From an uncultured Bacteroidales bacterium (GTDB lineage: Bacteria; Bacteroidota; Bacteroidia; Bacteroidales; Paludibacteraceae): a DNA stretch of 55,480 bases. This document shows positions 6,319-12,953 of this stretch, piece by piece. The stretch spans positions 1 through 55,480 of the forward strand of contig CALEPS010000003.1 of NCBI GenBank assembly GCA_937910305.1. The letters are read 5' to 3'. Both the position numbers and the translations under genes were made by a program. A model generated the notes under the pieces. It saw only the letters and a program-made list of their open reading frames with translations. It was not told the origin of the DNA and did not search any database. The stretch's first letter is position 1. Every line of letters starts with the position of its first letter.

Positions 6319-7845
6319 CTATTCTGTTGAAAATGTAATCGGCACGCTGTACTTGACTCGCACCACTTTTCCTTTTAAGACTCCCGGTTTCCATTTTGGC
6401 ATAGACTTTATCAATTGGATACCTTCCCTATCCAACCACTTATTGCCTGCTGATTTAGCAATTTCAACATTTGAGATACTGCCATCTTGTTCCACAACAA
6501 ATGTAATTATTACACGTCCTTGGGCGCCATTAGCCTTATTGGGATAGCGAATGTTGTTGGCAAGGTAATCAAATAATGCTTGTTGACCGCCAGGAAATTC
6601 GGGCATTTGATTTACAATAGCATGAATGGTCGTATCCGTACTGATAACCAAAGAATCATTCGTCGGGACTTGGGTTACAATCTTAAAAGTCACAGGTACA
6701 GTATATTTCACTCGTACTATTTTTCCCGCAGACCTTCCTGGAATCCATTTGGGCATTGAAGCAATAACATAGACAGCTTCTTCATCCAATTCTTTATTTC
6801 CAGAAGATTTAATAACCTTAATAGCAGAAAGGTCACCATTGGAATTGACTACAAATTGGCAAATTGTCCGCCCTTGAATACCATTTATGCGAGCAGATTC
6901 CGGATATACCACATTGTGTGCTATATATTGAAACATCGCCTTTTGCCCTCCCGGGAATTCAGGCAATTGTTCTGAAGATAAATATATGGTGTCATTCTCT
7001 GCCTCGGGAGACTCTATTTCATCTTCCGAGTAGTATTCTATCTTACGGCTCGTAATGGTAGTAAACCATCCCATAGGAGTATTCGTATTTGTCATTCCCT
7101 TTAGGTGAAGCCAATTACCATGTTTGTCGTAATTTGATAAAAACATGCGCATATTACTATCTTCAACCTTCACTAATTGGTCTTTTTTATTTACAGTATA
7201 TTTTCTCTCAAAGGATTTGCCATCCTTTTCATTTACACAATACATCACGTAATTTCCATCAGGGGAATAATGAACATTATATAGGTTTTTACTTCTCCAA
7301 TCCTTATATGAATCAATACGCCCTATAGAATCGTATTCATATGTGTATCTCAGAACTAATGAATCATTCTTGCGGTTCATATTTTCATATGTTTTGACAA
7401 CTCGTTCGAGCGAATCGTACACAATAGAATCTTTTGCAAAGAATTTACCATTCATGTAGCATATATCAGAGATTTTATGCCCCGCAGAATCAAAAGTAAT
7501 ATTACGGTAATGCCCCTCAACTATTCCTTTCGCATCGAAATTATATTCTTTGCATTTATTATTGGCATATCTGCAAAAATAGCCATCCGCTAATTCTTCT
7601 CCGTGAAAATGTTCTCTTCTTACAATACGCCCTTTAGTATCATAATGAGTAAAAATAACTACCCTGTTAAGAACAGGCCCTCCGTATGTACTTATTTGTG
7701 CTCCCGGGCTTGCTGATTCTAATATTATCATAACCTGCTTAACGGGGCCTTTTACGTCCTCGTTATTAACTTCAATCTGTGCAAATGCGCGTGTTGCCCA
7801 AGCAAAAACAAAAGCAATGATGATAAATATTTTTTTCATATACAT
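6319..7845 (-). CDS. secreted protein with two TonB C-terminal domains
   Basis: This protein of about 508 aa has a signal peptide (KKIFIIIAFVFAWATRAFAQ, cleaved near residue 22). Residues 30-270 resemble YD/MORN-like repeats, with many Tyr-Asp-Ser and Tyr-Asp-x-x-Gly turns. Two TonB_C domains follow, each opening with PEFPGGQxAxFxYIAxN and ending with the MPKWxPGxxxGKxVRVKYxVPxTF pattern. In the TonB family this domain contacts the TonB box of outer-membrane receptors. Paired copies are common in secreted Bacteroidetes proteins that are not TonB itself. There is no ExbB/ExbD or TonB transmembrane helix nearby, so the partner is unknown. Translation could start at 7845 or at the second Met, at 7839. 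Confidence 0.8.
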   Translation of the reverse strand: MYMKKIFIIIAFVFAWATRAFAQIEVNNEDVKGPVKQVMIILESASPGAQISTYGGPVLNRVVIFTHYDTKGRIVRREHFHGEELADGYFCRYANNKCKEYNFDAKGIVEGHYRNITFDSAGHKISDICYMNGKFFAKDSIVYDSLERVVKTYENMNRKNDSLVLRYTYEYDSIGRIDSYKDWRSKNLYNVHYSPDGNYVMYCVNEKDGKSFERKYTVNKKDQLVKVEDSNMRMFLSNYDKHGNWLHLKGMTNTNTPMGWFTTITSRKIEYYSEDEIESPEAENDTIYLSSEQLPEFPGGQKAMFQYIAHNVVYPESARINGIQGRTICQFVVNSNGDLSAIKVIKSSGNKELDEEAVYVIASMPKWIPGRSAGKIVRVKYTVPVTFKIVTQVPTNDSLVISTDTTIHAIVNQMPEFPGGQQALFDYLANNIRYPNKANGAQGRVIITFVVEQDGSISNVEIAKSAGNKWLDREGIQLIKSMPKWKPGVLKGKVVRVKYSVPITFSTE

Positions 7846-7884
7846 ATAATTTAATTATTCGTTAAAATGAGCGTTCCTTATTTC

Positions 7885-7997
7885 AACCCGAGGCTGTAGG
7901 AAACGCCTATTGCAGAAATAAGTCACGCCCACGTTAACACGCGAGCGTTCGCCGACTTATTCAACTGCAAAAACCAAAACTTCCTACATTCCGGGTT
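7885..7997. repeat. imperfect long inverted repeat (113 bp)
   Basis: The outer arms are AACCCGAGGCTGTAGGAA and TTCCTACATTCCGGGTT. An inner pair TTGCAG..AATAAGTC / GACTTATT..CTGCAA lies within them, so the whole folds into one long interrupted hairpin. The stretch lies between the TonB-domain gene and the DUF2442 gene and contains no open frame. An integron attC was considered and rejected. Confidence 0.5.
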
Positions 7998-8086
7998 GCT
8001 GAATAATTGCAAACGCTTTTAATCAAATATGGTCGCGCACGCTTGCGCGATTTCCGGTTTTACGTCATGGAGAGGGACGATTTATA

Positions 8087-8329
8087 TTAGGCAGCCTTTA
8101 ACAAATCAAGCACAGAATAGGTGCGACTCATGTGCTCGAAGGTAAAGTACTGGTCATCCAGAATCATCCATTCATTCCGTCTCTTAACAGATAAATGTTG
8201 GATGTCTGGGAACATAGACACCGGAACAATGATCTCACGTCCGTCTGTCAGTTTTGCTGAAAACTTACCACGCTGAATTGTGAAATCTAATGATTTAATA
8301 CCTAATGTTACATTTGGAATCTTGCACAT
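8087..8329 (-). CDS. DUF2442 family protein
   Basis: This is an 80-aa protein. The pattern matches DUF2442: residues 19-45 have GKFSAKLTDGREIIVPVSMF followed by P and a spaced Arg, then a Trp (NEWMILDDQYFTFEHM) and a C-terminal short helix. DUF2442 proteins are often encoded beside DUF4160 and are suspected toxin-antitoxin or regulatory parts. No DUF4160 gene is seen here. The gene has its own promoter (8467-8497) and a perfect TAAGGAGG site 7 bases before the ATG, which is very unusual in Bacteroidetes and may point to transfer from a different phylum. Confidence 0.75.
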   Translation of the reverse strand: MCKIPNVTLGIKSLDFTIQRGKFSAKLTDGREIIVPVSMFPDIQHLSVKRRNEWMILDDQYFTFEHMSRTYSVLDLLKAA

Positions 8330-8336
8330 AATTGTT

Positions 8337-8344
8337 CCTCCTTA
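8337..8344 (-). promoter_or_regulatory. perfect Shine-Dalgarno of the DUF2442 gene
   Basis: TAAGGAGG stands 7 bases before the ATG at 8329. I find no comparable site before the other genes of the window, which instead have A-rich or tandem-repeat leaders. Confidence 0.75.
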
Positions 8345-8357
8345 TTTTTCAATATTT

Positions 8358-8411
8358 TTAGGCTGCGGTTTCTCTCCACGGAAAGTCTTTGAAAAAAGCT
8401 AACTGTCCCAT
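8358..8411 (-). CDS. possible 17-codon leader ORF
   Basis: The leader between the promoter and the DUF2442 gene contains one small frame, from the ATG at 8411 to TAA at 8358 (MGQLAFFKDFPWRETAA). It ends 28 bases before the next start and has no visible ribosome binding site. It could be a leader peptide, a remnant of a lost partner gene, or chance. Confidence 0.25.
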   Translation of the reverse strand: MGQLAFFKDFPWRETAA

Positions 8412-8466
8412 ATGCTTTGCAACTTTCTTATCCCTAAAGGGAACGATTAACTGCGTTTTTCGGCTG

Positions 8467-8497
8467 CAAAGTTACAACAAAAAAATGACATACGCAA
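8467..8497 (-). promoter_or_regulatory. promoter of the DUF2442 gene, inside a terminator
   Basis: TTGCGTATGTCAT (TTG at 8495-8497), a 20-base spacer, and TAACTTTG at 8467-8474. The -33 box forms one arm of the terminator hairpin at 8479-8516. Confidence 0.75.
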
Positions 8498-8516
8498 GAA
8501 CGCATGTCATTTTTTT
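8479..8516 (-). terminator. terminator of the BspA-like gene
   Basis: AAAAAAATGACAT and ATGTCATTTTTTT form a 13-bp stem with a 12-nt loop and a T tail in the leftward direction, 17 bases after the BspA-like stop codon. Its symmetry makes it work in both directions. Confidence 0.75.
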
Positions 8517-8532
8517 ATTAAAAGCATACTTT

Positions 8533-9975
8533 TTATCTTACTTCTGCGCCTTGGGCGTTGAAGGTTCTGGGACCTTGTTTGATGAGGATGATGCCGTTGC
8601 GGAGGAGTTTCTTGGAAGCAGGCGCGGAGCCGGGTGTTTCCAAGGCTTCCGTATTCGGGAGCGTCTCAAAAGTGCCGGTTTCCTCATCAATAACATCCGT
8701 GCCGTTCAGGCTTTGGCGGACGAAATAATAAGCGGTATTCGCTGAAAGCCCGGTAATAGTGAAAGAGTAGTACTCTGCAAAATGCGTCGGTTCTTCTTCG
8801 TCTCCGTCAGACTCTTCATACAAAGCAGGCATGTGCGCAGGGGCTGAGTTAGCCGCCAAGTCGATAGCGGTCAGATGTCCGTCGGCGTCAAAGGTAAGCG
8901 TCATAAAGCGTTGCGTGTGTGCTTCGTCCGTATAAAGCGTCCAGACGTAGCCCGTAGCAGAGAAATTCTGCACCCATGAGACTTGGACATTATCAATGCC
9001 GGAGACAACAGGAGGTTCGATAGGTAAGATAAATGACAACTGACTCCACCCAGTTGCTTGTCTGTATGCATTTATACTTTTTGCAGGCACATGGAGATAT
9101 GTTCTTTCGCGCGGAAGTTCACTTATAAACGGATTTTGATCTGTCCAATTATAAATGGCAGGCGGAGTAACAGCTCTTGAGTATATATGAATGTCGAATT
9201 TGTTTCTTGCAAAAATCAAAGGGGTTACAATAAAATTTGTTCCTACAGACTTTACACCACTACCGATGGTAAGATGTGCTAATTGTCTGCATGCCAAAGC
9301 CCAGTCACCAATCCGTTCCACACTATCCTTAATCACTAAATGTGTAAGAGTATTCACATCTTCCAGAGCTTCTTCTCCTAATTCTTTCAGCGTTAGCGGC
9401 AACTCAAGGTATTTAATATTTTTTGCTAAAGCCATAGAACCATGACCTAACATTATGATTCCTTCCTCTATCACAACAGAATCCTTTGGATTTCCGACAG
9501 GATAGGCAAGCAATACAGTTTTGTCTTTCGAATATAAGATCCCGTCTTCCGTGATGTATTTAGGATTATTGTCCGCCATTATAATAGAGTGAAAACTACT
9601 CCCGTAAAAAGCACCTCCTTCTGCGAAGTATTCTCCATTGTTTTTATTATAAAAGGTAATCGAATCAATAGTAGCAGGCAATACCAAGACGTGGATGTTC
9701 TTATTGATTTCTCTGAAGCACTTCCCCCCCAAACCTGTTACAGTATATTGTTGGCCCTCATAGGTTATAGATTCAGGGATACGCATGGTATCACATAGAA
9801 AATCTGCATAATTCGCCGCAAATTGAATATCGGTATATGTCACAGACACAGTTGTCCCGTCAGTATTGATATTATAGGCAATCTCACAGCCATCTTCGTT
9901 TGCTACTTTGAAATCGTACGCCTGCACGCAGAGGGTGCATGAGAGAATGAGGGAAAGAAAAAGAGATTTTTTCAT
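8533..9975 (-). CDS. BspA-like leucine-rich-repeat surface protein
   Basis: This is about 480 aa from the ATG at 9975 (MKKSLFLSLILSCTLCVQAYDF, a clear signal peptide); the longer frame to 10044 crosses the promoter. Residues 80-260 carry LRR_5 (BspA) repeats, for example a LPLTLKELGEEALEDVNTL unit followed by HLVIKDSVERIGDWAL. Next comes a Pro-rich hinge, an Ig/FnIII-like segment (ITGLSANTAYYFVRQ), and a conserved tail (KLLRNGIILIKQGPRTFNAQ) also found at the end of the CE8 protein at 28962-31745. BspA-type proteins bind host matrix or other cells in related Bacteroidales; that function here is inferred. It is monocistronic, with promoter 10002-10032 and terminator 8479-8516. Confidence 0.85.
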   Translation of the reverse strand: MKKSLFLSLILSCTLCVQAYDFKVANEDGCEIAYNINTDGTTVSVTYTDIQFAANYADFLCDTMRIPESITYEGQQYTVTGLGGKCFREINKNIHVLVLPATIDSITFYNKNNGEYFAEGGAFYGSSFHSIIMADNNPKYITEDGILYSKDKTVLLAYPVGNPKDSVVIEEGIIMLGHGSMALAKNIKYLELPLTLKELGEEALEDVNTLTHLVIKDSVERIGDWALACRQLAHLTIGSGVKSVGTNFIVTPLIFARNKFDIHIYSRAVTPPAIYNWTDQNPFISELPRERTYLHVPAKSINAYRQATGWSQLSFILPIEPPVVSGIDNVQVSWVQNFSATGYVWTLYTDEAHTQRFMTLTFDADGHLTAIDLAANSAPAHMPALYEESDGDEEEPTHFAEYYSFTITGLSANTAYYFVRQSLNGTDVIDEETGTFETLPNTEALETPGSAPASKKLLRNGIILIKQGPRTFNAQGAEVR

Positions 9976-10001
9976 TGTAGATAAGTTTTTTATTTCGGGT
10001 G

Positions 10002-10032
10002 CAAAGTTACAGTTTTTTTCTGATATATGCAA
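10002..10032 (-). promoter_or_regulatory. promoter of the BspA-like gene
   Basis: TTGCATATATCAG with TTG at 10030-10032, a 20-base spacer, and TAACTTTG at 10002-10009. The transcript would start about 20 bases before the ATG at 9975. Confidence 0.75.
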
Positions 10033-10044
10033 GAAGGGATGCAT

Positions 10045-10862
10045 TTTTTTGCGGGAGAGAGGTTAATTTTTCCGCTTGTTGTTCGGTTACGTGCCTCGAA
10101 TAACCCCCTAATCACCCCTTAATAACCCCCTAATCACCCCCTTATCACCCCCTTTTGAGTGCTTGAAAGCTCACAATTTGACCTCGTGGAGGAAAAGGGA
10201 TAGGCTCGCCGGTACATCGGCGAGAGGTAGACGGATGGCGGGATGGGAAAGGAAACCCCACCCGGCCTCCCCTCAAGGGAGGGGAAAGGGGAGAGAGGGG
10301 GACGGGGGGGGGCGGGGAGAGAGGGAAGGGGAAAGGGGAAAGACCGCTTCGCTAAAAGAGAAAAGACCGCAGGCGGTGCCTGCTCAAAGAGAAAAGCGAA
10401 TTAGGGATGAGGGATGAGGGATTAGGAAAGGAAGGAAAAAAGATGGAAGGAAGGGCGGGCAATAACATTGCCCTGAAATGGACAAAGAGACGGCAGAGCC
10501 GTGTCCAAATCAAATTTGGACGCAATGGAAGAAAGGGACTCGCGCAAGAATGCGCGAGGCATAAACGCTATACCGGTCGCAAAAATGCGACCGAAAGAGA
10601 CAATGAGAAGCCCCCTTTAGGGGGGGGGAGGGAATGGGGAAACCCCACCCGACCTCCCCTCAAGGGAGGGGAAAGGGGAGAGAGGGAAGGGGAAACCCCA
10701 CCCGGCCTCCCCTCAAGGGAGGGGAAAGGGGAGAGAGGAAAGGGGAAACCCCACCCGACCTCCCCTCAAGGGAGGGGAAAGGGGAAAGAAGGGGGAAGAG
10801 AGGGAAGCCCCCCGGCCCCCTAAAGGGGGAGAGAGGGGGACGGGAGGCGGATTGGGGATGAG
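10045..10862. repeat. GC-rich palindromic repeat field without genes
   Basis: This stretch is strongly purine-biased on the + strand. A unit of about 50 bp, centred on AACCCCACCCGGCCTCCCCT followed by CAAGGGAGGGG, occurs at about 10251, 10637, 10690 and 10743; the last three have a period of 53. Shorter palindromes CCCCCTTTAGGGGG and CCCCCTAAAGGGGG stand at about 10613 and 10817. The open frames here (10163-10861) only translate the repeat. The same element is found inside three coding regions (12853-12935, 26291-26345, 43830-43861). Confidence 0.8.
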
Positions 10863-11861
10863 TTATTTGGGTTTGATCTTGTCGAAGCCGGAGCCGAAGA
10901 CACCGCTTACATCCGCAATGGAGACAAGGGCTTCGGGGTCAATGGAATGGACAATACTGAAGACCAGCGAACTCTCGGGTTTACGGACCAAGACAGAAAT
11001 CACTTTGACCGGTTTCTTGGAATACCATCCCGTGCCGTCCAAGACAGTCACACCGCGATTGACGGTTGTATTGATAGCCGTAGCAATCTCTTCATATTTG
11101 GACGAATAGATGAGGAAATGGACCGAACGGTTGATCCTCGCCATGAGCCAGTCCACCGCCACCGTATAAGAAATAGTCATTGCCACGCCATAGAGGACGC
11201 GTTTGATTTTTAAGATTTGTAGATTTGAAGATTTGAAGATTTGAAAATCGGTTCCGTCCTGCAACATCGATTCCGGGAGGGGGAGGAAGAAGGCAGAGGC
11301 AATAATGAGAATATCGCAAGCCAGCATGATATTGCCGAGCGAGATATTATGATAGTGGTTCACGATCATTGCCACGATATCCGTACCTCCAGACGAGCCG
11401 TTCGCCGCCAAGACACATCCCAGCGAGAGTCCGAAGACAAAACCTCCGATGATAGCACCGAGCCACGGGTCCTCAATAATAGGTTCCGGCAAGATAGGAA
11501 TGACCCTGTACCAGAACGTGATAGCCACCACTCCGACCATCGTCCGGATGGTGAAACGCCAGCCGACAGTGAGTCCCGCAATCAGAAGCAGTATCGCATT
11601 GAAAACGAATGTAGTAAGCCACACAGGCACCGCTCCTCCGTATTCTGGGAAGAGCGAGGGGAAGAGTCCTCCTGTGACATAATAAATAGCCGAACATATA
11701 CCCGTGAGCCCTCCGCCGACGAAAGCGTGCGGCAGAAGTACCCAGTTAACCATAAGCGCCATAGGGGCAATGCCTATGATAATAACCAAGTACTCGAAGA
11801 CGGTTCTTGCGCGCGATACTTGCGGCGTGTTATGGGGGTTGACTAACTGACTGTAGCGCAT
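10863..11861 (-). CDS. YitT-family membrane protein (DUF2179 domain)
   Basis: This 332-aa inner-membrane protein has five to six hydrophobic segments in the first 200 residues, with the YitT signatures LPHAFVGGGLTGICSAIYY and AANGSSGGTDIVAMIVN. A soluble DUF2179 domain follows (NRGVTVLDGTGWY to the end, residues about 255-332), related to signal-binding domains. The family is of uncertain substrate. Compared with the adjacent paralogue, it has about 16 extra residues near position 210 (DFQIFKSSNLQILKIK), encoded by a short tandem repeat of AAATCTTC type at 11214-11240: a repeat that expanded inside the gene. It is the third gene of the gcvP operon. Its ATG follows a tandem GTGAATT leader. Confidence 0.85.
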   Translation of the reverse strand: MRYSQLVNPHNTPQVSRARTVFEYLVIIIGIAPMALMVNWVLLPHAFVGGGLTGICSAIYYVTGGLFPSLFPEYGGAVPVWLTTFVFNAILLLIAGLTVGWRFTIRTMVGVVAITFWYRVIPILPEPIIEDPWLGAIIGGFVFGLSLGCVLAANGSSGGTDIVAMIVNHYHNISLGNIMLACDILIIASAFFLPLPESMLQDGTDFQIFKSSNLQILKIKRVLYGVAMTISYTVAVDWLMARINRSVHFLIYSSKYEEIATAINTTVNRGVTVLDGTGWYSKKPVKVISVLVRKPESSLVFSIVHSIDPEALVSIADVSGVFGSGFDKIKPK

Positions 11862-11864
11862 ACC

Positions 11865-11903
11865 AATTCACAATTCACAATTCACAATTCACAATTCACA
11901 ATT
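11865..11903 (-). repeat. five tandem GTGAATT heptamers before yitT
   Basis: Five exact copies of a 7-base unit, plus a partial copy, end three bases before the ATG at 11861. No Shine-Dalgarno is present. It belongs to the leader-repeat class described under findings. Confidence 0.85.
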
Positions 11904-11945
11904 AAGAGTTAGCTCGCGCAAAAATGCGCGAGAAGGGAACAACTG

Positions 11946-12947
11946 TTATTTGCCGTTTGCCATGGGGTCGAAGCCCTGTCCGAAGACACCGCGGACCTGA
12001 CTCTGGCTGACAAAAGCATTGGGATCAATCGCACGGACAAGCCGGAAAATCGTAGCCGATTCATAAGAACGTGCTATGGTCGTGACAACCTTCATCGGCT
12101 GTTTGTTATATCCTCCTTCCGCCTCCAGGAACGTACATCCTCTGTGCGCCTGAGTAATAATAGCTTCCGCTATCTCATCGGGTTTCTGGGTGAAGATCAT
12201 GAACTGGACGGACTGCCTCATTCTGTTCATCACCCAGTCCACAGCCGTAGAGGACATGAAGGTATAAGTAAGACCGAAGAGGATCTTCTCAATCGCGCCC
12301 TGTGTACCCGCAGCCTGGATAGTAGGCAGGAAGAACGCCGAGGAGATAATAGTCATATCCGCCATCAGCAAGACACGTCCCATCGGCAGATGGTGGTACT
12401 TATTGACAATCATCGCAATGATATCCGTTCCTCCGGTAGAGCCGTTATTGAGGAAGCAGATACCAAGGAAACAGCCTGTAAACAGTCCCCCGACGACCAC
12501 TGCCATGAACGAATCGGTAAGGAGAGGTACCGTAGCGATAGGAATGACTTTAAGCCAGATAGTGAGCCACATGACACCCCAAATCGTTTTAAGCGCATAT
12601 CTCCACCCGACAGTAAGCGCCGCAATGACAAGCAACAGCACATTGATCAACGCGCTGGAGAGCCAGATAGGCACATACGTGTTCGTAGCAAAATAAATGA
12701 TCTCGCAGAGACCGGTTACTCCTCCTCCGACGATAGCATGCGGGACCAGAAGCTGGTTGACCGTAAGAGCATAAGGAATCGTGCTAATGGCAATCATCAG
12801 CAGTTCCTTCAATGTGATCCACGGCAACATACGCCTGTACTGGCGGAGGTGGTTGGAAACCTCACCCAACCTCCCCTCAGGGGAGGAGAATGAAGATGAA
12901 ACCCCACCCGGCCTCCCCTCAGGGAAGGAGAATTTATTACCGTTCAT
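11946..12947 (-). CDS. YitT-family membrane protein, N-terminus built from repeats
   Basis: This is a paralogue of the neighbour, 333 aa from the ATG at 12947. The YitT core begins near residue 40 (MLPWITLKELLMIAI), with the signature NNGSTGGTDIIAMIVNKYH, and a DUF2179 domain follows to the end. Residues 8-33 (FPEGRPGGVSSSF, then SPEGRLGEVS) are a translation of two copies of the dispersed GC-rich element, so the natural N-terminus may be Met40 (at 12830, 294 aa). It is 6 bases after gcvP, so it is co-transcribed. Why a YitT pair travels with glycine decarboxylase is not clear; the pairing may hint at an organic-acid or amino-acid related transport role. Confidence 0.85.
   Translation of the reverse strand: MNGNKFSFPEGRPGGVSSSFSSPEGRLGEVSNHLRQYRRMLPWITLKELLMIAISTIPYALTVNQLLVPHAIVGGGVTGLCEIIYFATNTYVPIWLSSALINVLLLVIAALTVGWRYALKTIWGVMWLTIWLKVIPIATVPLLTDSFMAVVVGGLFTGCFLGICFLNNGSTGGTDIIAMIVNKYHHLPMGRVLLMADMTIISSAFFLPTIQAAGTQGAIEKILFGLTYTFMSSTAVDWVMNRMRQSVQFMIFTQKPDEIAEAIITQAHRGCTFLEAEGGYNKQPMKVVTTIARSYESATIFRLVRAIDPNAFVSQSQVRGVFGQGFDPMANGK
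12853..12935 (-). repeat. two copies of the dispersed palindromic element inside yitT
   Basis: Two units (about 12858-12890 and 12899-12931, period 41) carry the CCTCCCCTCAGGGGAGG core. They are in frame with the yitT gene and encode residues 8-33. Confidence 0.8.
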
Positions 12948-12953
12948 ATTGAT

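Noticed and set aside
7885..7997. Integron attC site
   Set aside because: The R'/R'' boxes (GTTRRRY and RYYYAAC) are not met at either end.
10163..10861. Open frames of 75-138 codons in the GC-rich repeat field
   Set aside because: They translate the tandem palindromic repeat (for example RGKGREGxG) in several frames at once and lack a normal composition.
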